The notes under the pieces were generated by a model. It made no database searches. It was given only the letters and a program-made list of their open reading frames with translations, and was not told the origin of the DNA. The position numbers and the translations under genes were made by a program. Of a DNA stretch of 64,000 nucleotides, positions 60,383 to 64,000 are shown in pieces. Positions within the stretch are counted from its first letter, which is position 1. Each line of letters begins with the position of its first letter. The DNA lies in assembly GCF_002262885.1 (NCBI RefSeq), contig NZ_NKYF01000003.1:252382-316381 (forward strand). Direction: 5' to 3'. The DNA comes from Pseudonocardia sp. MH-G8 (lineage in GTDB: Bacteria; Actinomycetota; Actinomycetes; Mycobacteriales; Pseudonocardiaceae).

Positions 60383-60976
60383 ATGATCCACGAAGCCGCG
60401 GTGTTCCAGCTGGCGGACGAGGCCGCGCAGCAGGCGTTCGGGCTTATCGGGCCCCAGGACATGGACAGCGAGCTCCCACCCCTGTTCGACATGCCCGGCG
60501 CGGATGTGGCGCTGCCGCTCCGGCAGGTGCTCGCTCACGGCGCCTACGACGAGGCGTGGATCCCCGACATGCTCGCCGGCGCGACCATGGACGAGGTCGG
60601 GAAGGACACCTTCGACGGCGACCTGCTCGGCGACGACCCGCACGCCGGCTACGCCCGCATCGCCGAGCGGGCCCGCATGGCGGCGGCGCGGGTGACCGAC
60701 CGCGACGCCGTCGTCCACTGCGGGTACGGCGACGTGCCGATGTGGGACTACTTCTGGCAGCTCAACGTGGCGCGCAGCCTCGCCGCGCACGACGTCGCAC
60801 GGCACCTCGGCGGGGAGTCGCCGCTGACCGAGGAGCTGGCGCAGGCGATGTGGGAGGGCACCGCGCCGGCCGCCGACATGTGGCGATCCTTCGGGATCTT
60901 CCGCGCGGAGGTCCCGGTCGCCGACGACGCTCCGTGGCGCGCGCGCTTCCTGGGGCTCACCGGGCGGCGCTGGTGA
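60383..60976 (+). CDS. DinB-like/TIGR03086-type protein (mycothiol-dependent isomerase superfamily)
   Basis: A 197-residue helical protein. Features consistent with the DinB/MDMPI superfamily: a C-terminal half with DAVVHCGYGDVPMWDYFWQLNVARSLAAHDVARHLG, where conserved His and Asp lie on adjacent helices. The usual metal-site pattern HxxxD is present as AAHDVARH but is not canonical, so metal binding is uncertain. The ATG at 60383 follows GGAGGAGGA, better than any upstream start. Neighbours give no functional clue. Confidence 0.75.
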   Translation: MIHEAAVFQLADEAAQQAFGLIGPQDMDSELPPLFDMPGADVALPLRQVLAHGAYDEAWIPDMLAGATMDEVGKDTFDGDLLGDDPHAGYARIAERARMAAARVTDRDAVVHCGYGDVPMWDYFWQLNVARSLAAHDVARHLGGESPLTEELAQAMWEGTAPAADMWRSFGIFRAEVPVADDAPWRARFLGLTGRRW

Positions 60977-61146
60977 CGCGCCGAACGACGCGGGCGTAGA
61001 CCCGATCGGGATCACCCACTCGGCGCCCGCTTCGGCCCCGTCGCTGCTCAGCGGTACCGGGTGGTCCGGAACCCACCTGGTCCACCGACACCCGATCCGG
61101 TCGACGTCCGGCGCGGGCGCAGCGCAGCCCCAGCCCGTCACGCACA

Positions 61147-62622
61147 GTGTCTGCCGTGACCGGACCTGTGACCGTCGCGCACCGCGCCCCGTTGCGCGAC
61201 CGCGGCATCGCGCTGGGCCTGGGCGCCGCGGTGGCCTACGGCGCGCTCACGCAGGGCGCCTTCTACGGGGCAGGGACGATGCTGCTGTTCCTGGCGGCGG
61301 CCGCAGCCCTGCGGGTGACCGTGCGTGGACGGCGGCCCGGGCCCGGGATCACCGCCGCCTGCGCCTGCCTGGTCGGCTTCGGGCTCTGGGCCCTGGTCAG
61401 CGGGTACCTCGCCGGCGACGCGCCCGCGGCGGTCCCGACCGCCGTCCTGGCCGTCGCGGCCGCCGCCGTGGCGATGTCCGCGTCCGGTCTGCCGGAACGG
61501 GCGCGGCGCGTGCTGGTCGGCGTCGTCGTCGCGGTCGCGGTCGTCGTCGCGGTCTCGGGCTGGCTGGGCGTGGCACTGCACCTCGACCCGCTCGCGCTGC
61601 CCTCGGCCGGCCTCTGGCGCGCCGCGTCGACGCTCACCTACGCCAACGCGACGGCCGCGCTGCTCGTGGTGGGGCTCGTCCTCGTGGCCACCCGGCCATC
61701 CACCGGGCACGCACCGGACCCGGTCACCGCGGTCCTGCTCGTCGGACTCGTCGCGACGATGAGCCGGGCGGGCTTGCTGGCGCTGCTCGTCGCCTGCGGC
61801 GTGCACCTCGCGGTCACCCGCCGCACCGAACTCCCGCGACGGATCGCCGCGGCCCTGCCTGCGGCCGTGCCGACACTCGCCGGGCTGCTGCCGGGGCTAC
61901 CCGACGGTGCGCCTGCGCACCCGCTCGCCGCGCTCGCCGGGGCCGCTGCCGGGCTGGCCGTCCTGGTGCTGTCGCGACGCGGGGCGGTGGCCGGCCTCGT
62001 CGCCGCCGCGGTCGTCACGACCGCGCTCGTCATGGCCACGCTGCTCGCTGCGCCGTCCGTCGCCGACGCGGCGCGGGCCGTCGGCACGGACCGGGTCTCC
62101 GCGAGCTCCGCCGAGCGCGCCGATCTCGCCCGCGCCACCGCCGAGCGGTTCACCACCGCGCCGCTGGCCGGCGTCGGGCCCGGGCAGCTGGACCTGCACT
62201 ACGTCGACCACAACGGTGTGCCCGTACGCGCCGGCTACACCCACGACGAGTTCCTGCAGACCGCCGCCGAGACCGGTGTGGTCGGCCTCGCGGCGGTGCT
62301 GGCCGCGCTGCTCGCGCTCGCAGCCGCCGCGCTGCGGGGCCGGACCCGGGACGGCGCGGCCGCCGTCGCGCTGCTCGCCGCGTTCGCCGTGCACAGCGCC
62401 TTCGACTTCCTCTGGCACGTCCCGGTGCTGCCACTGCTGGTGGTGCTGGTCGTCACCGTTCTCACCCCGCACCACCCGTCCGAGAGGAGCACCTGTGAAG
62501 AACCATCGCAAGATCACCATCGAGGCCGGCCTCGTGGTCGCGTTGAGCGCAGCCCTGGCCTGGTCCGGTGGCGCCGCGAGCGCTGCCCCCGACCTCGGGC
62601 AGCAGAGCCCGCCCGTGGGTGA
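61147..62622 (+). CDS. O-antigen-ligase-like polytopic membrane protein
   Basis: A 491-residue protein with about ten helices and the Wzy_C/O-antigen ligase layout: a large central loop with STLTYANATAALLVVGL, SRAGLLALLVAC, and a late loop APLAGVGPGQLDLHYVD then AGYTHDEFLQTAAETG (the conserved H..fLq...E.G region). It may ligate or polymerise a surface glycan. The last 42 codons (from 62495) are Arg/Pro-rich and lie over the start of the next gene in another frame. GTG at 61147 or 61156 is the start; no clear ribosome binding site. Confidence 0.85.
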   Translation: MSAVTGPVTVAHRAPLRDRGIALGLGAAVAYGALTQGAFYGAGTMLLFLAAAAALRVTVRGRRPGPGITAACACLVGFGLWALVSGYLAGDAPAAVPTAVLAVAAAAVAMSASGLPERARRVLVGVVVAVAVVVAVSGWLGVALHLDPLALPSAGLWRAASTLTYANATAALLVVGLVLVATRPSTGHAPDPVTAVLLVGLVATMSRAGLLALLVACGVHLAVTRRTELPRRIAAALPAAVPTLAGLLPGLPDGAPAHPLAALAGAAAGLAVLVLSRRGAVAGLVAAAVVTTALVMATLLAAPSVADAARAVGTDRVSASSAERADLARATAERFTTAPLAGVGPGQLDLHYVDHNGVPVRAGYTHDEFLQTAAETGVVGLAAVLAALLALAAAALRGRTRDGAAAVALLAAFAVHSAFDFLWHVPVLPLLVVLVVTVLTPHHPSERSTCEEPSQDHHRGRPRGRVERSPGLVRWRRERCPRPRAAEPARG

Positions 62623-62983
62623 GCAGAGCGCACCCAGCGGCACGTCCGACGACCCGTCCGACGACAGCTCCTCCAGCGGTGAGGAGCCCGACGACTCCGG
62701 GGACTCCGGCGACGCCGGCGACTCCGCGGACTCCGGATCCGGCGACGACTCGGGAGACTCCGGGGACGGCTCCGGCGATTCCGGCTCAGGTGACTCCGGC
62801 TCAGGTGACTCCGGCTCAGGTGACTCCGGCTCAGGTGACTCCGGCTCAGGTGACTCCGGCTCAGGTGACTCCGGCTCAGGTGACTCCGGCTCAGGTGACT
62901 CCGGCTCAGGTGACTCCGGCTCAGGTGACTCCGGGTCCGGCGACTCCGGCTCCGAGGGCTTGGGCGAGGCGATCGGGATCTGA
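62495..62983 (+). CDS. Secreted Ser/Asp/Gly-repeat protein
   Basis: A 162-residue protein starting at the GTG at 62495, with GAGAGGAG upstream. It has a signal peptide (KNHRKITIEAGLVVALSAAL, then AASAAP) and a mature chain almost wholly of Asp, Ser and Gly, ending GSEGLGEAIGI. The repeat resembles SD-rich cell-wall spacers, but there is no LPXTG anchor. It overlaps the upstream ligase-like gene by 128 bp in a different frame, suggesting linked translation and a shared surface role. Confidence 0.85.
   Translation: MKNHRKITIEAGLVVALSAALAWSGGAASAAPDLGQQSPPVGEQSAPSGTSDDPSDDSSSSGEEPDDSGDSGDAGDSADSGSGDDSGDSGDGSGDSGSGDSGSGDSGSGDSGSGDSGSGDSGSGDSGSGDSGSGDSGSGDSGSGDSGSGDSGSEGLGEAIGI
62783..62932 (+). 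repeat. Ten perfect 15-bp tandem repeats
   Basis: Ten exact copies of GGCTCAGGTGACTCC encode a GSGDS five-residue repeat. Perfect identity suggests recent expansion; 15 bp keeps frame, so length can vary freely. Confidence 0.95.
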
Positions 62984-63058
62984 TCCGAACCTCCTCGACG
63001 CGGCGCGCGGCGGCGGCGATCATGGGCTCTCGCCGTCGACCCGCCGCCAGGAGGAACC

Positions 63059-63604
63059 GTGCTACCGGAAACGTCCGCCGGGGTGCACCTCGTCACCGGC
63101 ATCCAGGCCGCGAGCAAGTCCACCGTGGCGCAGGCGCTGGCCGAGCGGCTCCCCGGCCGGACGGTGCACGTGCACGGCGACCAGTTCCGACGTTGGATCG
63201 TGCGCGGCCGCGCCGACATGACCCCGGACGCGGGCCCGGAGGCCGTCCGCCAACTGCGCCTGCGGCACCTGCTGACGGCCCGCACCTGCGACGGCTACGC
63301 GGACGCGGGCTTCACGGTGGTCGCCCAGGACGTCGTGCTCGGCGAGGAGCTCTCCGGGCTCGTCGCGGAGATCCGCAGCCGCCCGCTGCACGTGGTCGTC
63401 CTCGCGCCGCACCCCGAGGCGGTCGCGGCACGCGAGGAGGCGCGGGGCAAGCAGGCCTACGACCGGTGGACCGTCGATGCCCTCGACCGGGCCCTGCGCG
63501 AGGAGACGCCGCGACTGGGACTGTGGCTGGACAGCTCGCGGCTGTCGGTCGAGGAGACCGTCGAGGAGGTGCTGCGCCGCGACGTCGAATCCCGGATCGA
63601 CTGA
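63059..63604 (+). CDS. Small P-loop kinase/phosphotransferase-like protein
   Basis: A 181-residue nucleoside-kinase-like P-loop protein. Residues 9-21 carry a Walker A variant GIQAASKST, where the usual GK is SK. Further features: HVHGDQFRRW (a substrate region of chloramphenicol-phosphotransferase-like and shikimate-kinase-like proteins), GFTVVAQDVVLGEEL (Walker B-like), and a lid region EEARGKQAYDRW. AGGAGG precedes the GTG start. Substrate unknown; adenylate-kinase-like small-molecule phosphorylation or antibiotic inactivation are both possible. Confidence 0.8.
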   Translation: MLPETSAGVHLVTGIQAASKSTVAQALAERLPGRTVHVHGDQFRRWIVRGRADMTPDAGPEAVRQLRLRHLLTARTCDGYADAGFTVVAQDVVLGEELSGLVAEIRSRPLHVVVLAPHPEAVAAREEARGKQAYDRWTVDALDRALREETPRLGLWLDSSRLSVEETVEEVLRRDVESRID

Positions 63605-63715
63605 GAACACATTCGCCACGAGCACCATCGCGGGCAGCGGCACCGCGAATCCCGATAGCAGCCGGAGCCCGGCAGGCGAAGAGTTCGGCGTCCGATCACC
63701 ACCGAGCGGAGGCGG

Positions 63716-64000
63716 TCACTCCCACGGGCGCTCCGTTCGCAGATCGAACGTCATCAGTCGGGTTCCGCCGACTGCATCGCTCCACGCCCCCTCGGGCGGG
63801 TCGCCCCACCACTCGTAGCCGAACTGATCGGTCCACTCGCGGTGTTCTGGCGTATCGAAGATCGTCCAGTAGAGGTAGTCGCCCTCTTGCCCAGAATCGA
63901 TCGGCGGCGTTTCCGTGGTGGGATTGGTGCCGAGCTCTCCGAATCGAATGCCCAGCCGTGTGTCCCCACGAACATGCCTGAGGTAGATCGCGAACTCGTC
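63716..64000 (-). CDS. Partial protein of unknown function (5' end outside window)
   Basis: The C-terminal 94 residues are visible, ending with TGA at 63716-63718. They read RHVRGDTRLGIRFGELG, GDYLYWTIFDTPEHREWTDQ, FGYEWWGDPPEGAW and RLMTFDLRTERPWE. Codon use is less G/C-rich than in neighbouring genes, a possible sign of transfer. I do not recognise the family. Confidence 0.75.
   Translation of the reverse strand, partial: DEFAIYLRHVRGDTRLGIRFGELGTNPTTETPPIDSGQEGDYLYWTIFDTPEHREWTDQFGYEWWGDPPEGAWSDAVGGTRLMTFDLRTERPWE

Noticed and set aside
62783..62932. 15-bp repeats as a regulatory or CRISPR element
   Set aside because: They lie in frame within a signal-peptide-bearing gene and encode a regular GSGDS repeat.

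Overview
The window comes from a very high G+C actinomycete. GTG and TTG starts are common, third positions are G/C-biased, and the gene families (TIGR03086-type DinB-like protein, M3 and M18 peptidases, GMC oxidoreductase, GlsB-type membrane protein, XRE-cupin regulator) are typical. I would guess Pseudonocardiales, but nothing here proves the genus.

Region 1 (1-35168, minus strand) is one single giant reading frame. It starts at the ATG at 35166-35168 and stays open to the left edge, at least 11,722 codons, so its C-terminus is outside the window. In protein order it carries: an N-terminal signal/anchor, a Lys-rich 24-bp repeat array, a Cys-pair-rich stalk of more than 1,200 residues, helical regions, a SecA-like DEAD motor, a long series of coiled and short helix-turn-helix-like modules, a papain-like (Tox-PL-like) domain, an ECF sigma factor fused to a zinc anti-sigma motif, membrane segments, a HipA/PI4-kinase-like domain, two trypsin-like proteases each with its own internal signal-like segment, an FHA-like domain, two large polytopic membrane modules that look MFS-like, and a HAD-type phosphatase-like domain near the left edge. 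A small zinc-motif gene with a perfect ribosome binding site is nested out of frame inside it (14092-14295). This is the main discovery candidate: secretion/translocation, proteolysis, phosphorylation and transcription-factor modules on one membrane-associated polypeptide.

Region 2 (35169-37047) is a divergent intergenic region, a two-TM protein of unknown function, a hydrolase pseudogene scrap, and tRNA-Arg(ACG) and tRNA-Ser(GCT).

Region 3 (37048-54101) is ordinary chromosomal housekeeping and accessory metabolism: acetoacetyl-CoA synthetase with a dienelactone-hydrolase-like gene, a HisC-like aminotransferase, a GlsB-type protein, an atypical response regulator, a GH16-type secreted enzyme, a luciferase-like oxidoreductase, two divergent regulator/target pairs with visible palindromic operators (XRE-cupin/BenE and MarR/AhpD-like), an M3 peptidase, a NUDIX hydrolase, an arylamine N-acetyltransferase, a GMC oxidoreductase and an M18 aminopeptidase. 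Strong hairpins separate most of the convergent pairs.

Region 4 (54102-55825) is a 1.7-kb non-coding block with two related arrays of 71-bp repeats and two long related hairpins.

Region 5 (55826-64000) holds a ribokinase-family gene, an ankyrin gene overlapping a small gene, an FAD oxidoreductase with a Rieske domain, an MFS transporter, a DinB-like protein, an O-antigen-ligase-like membrane protein overlapping a secreted Ser/Asp/Gly repeat protein, a small P-loop kinase-like gene, and a truncated gene at the right edge.
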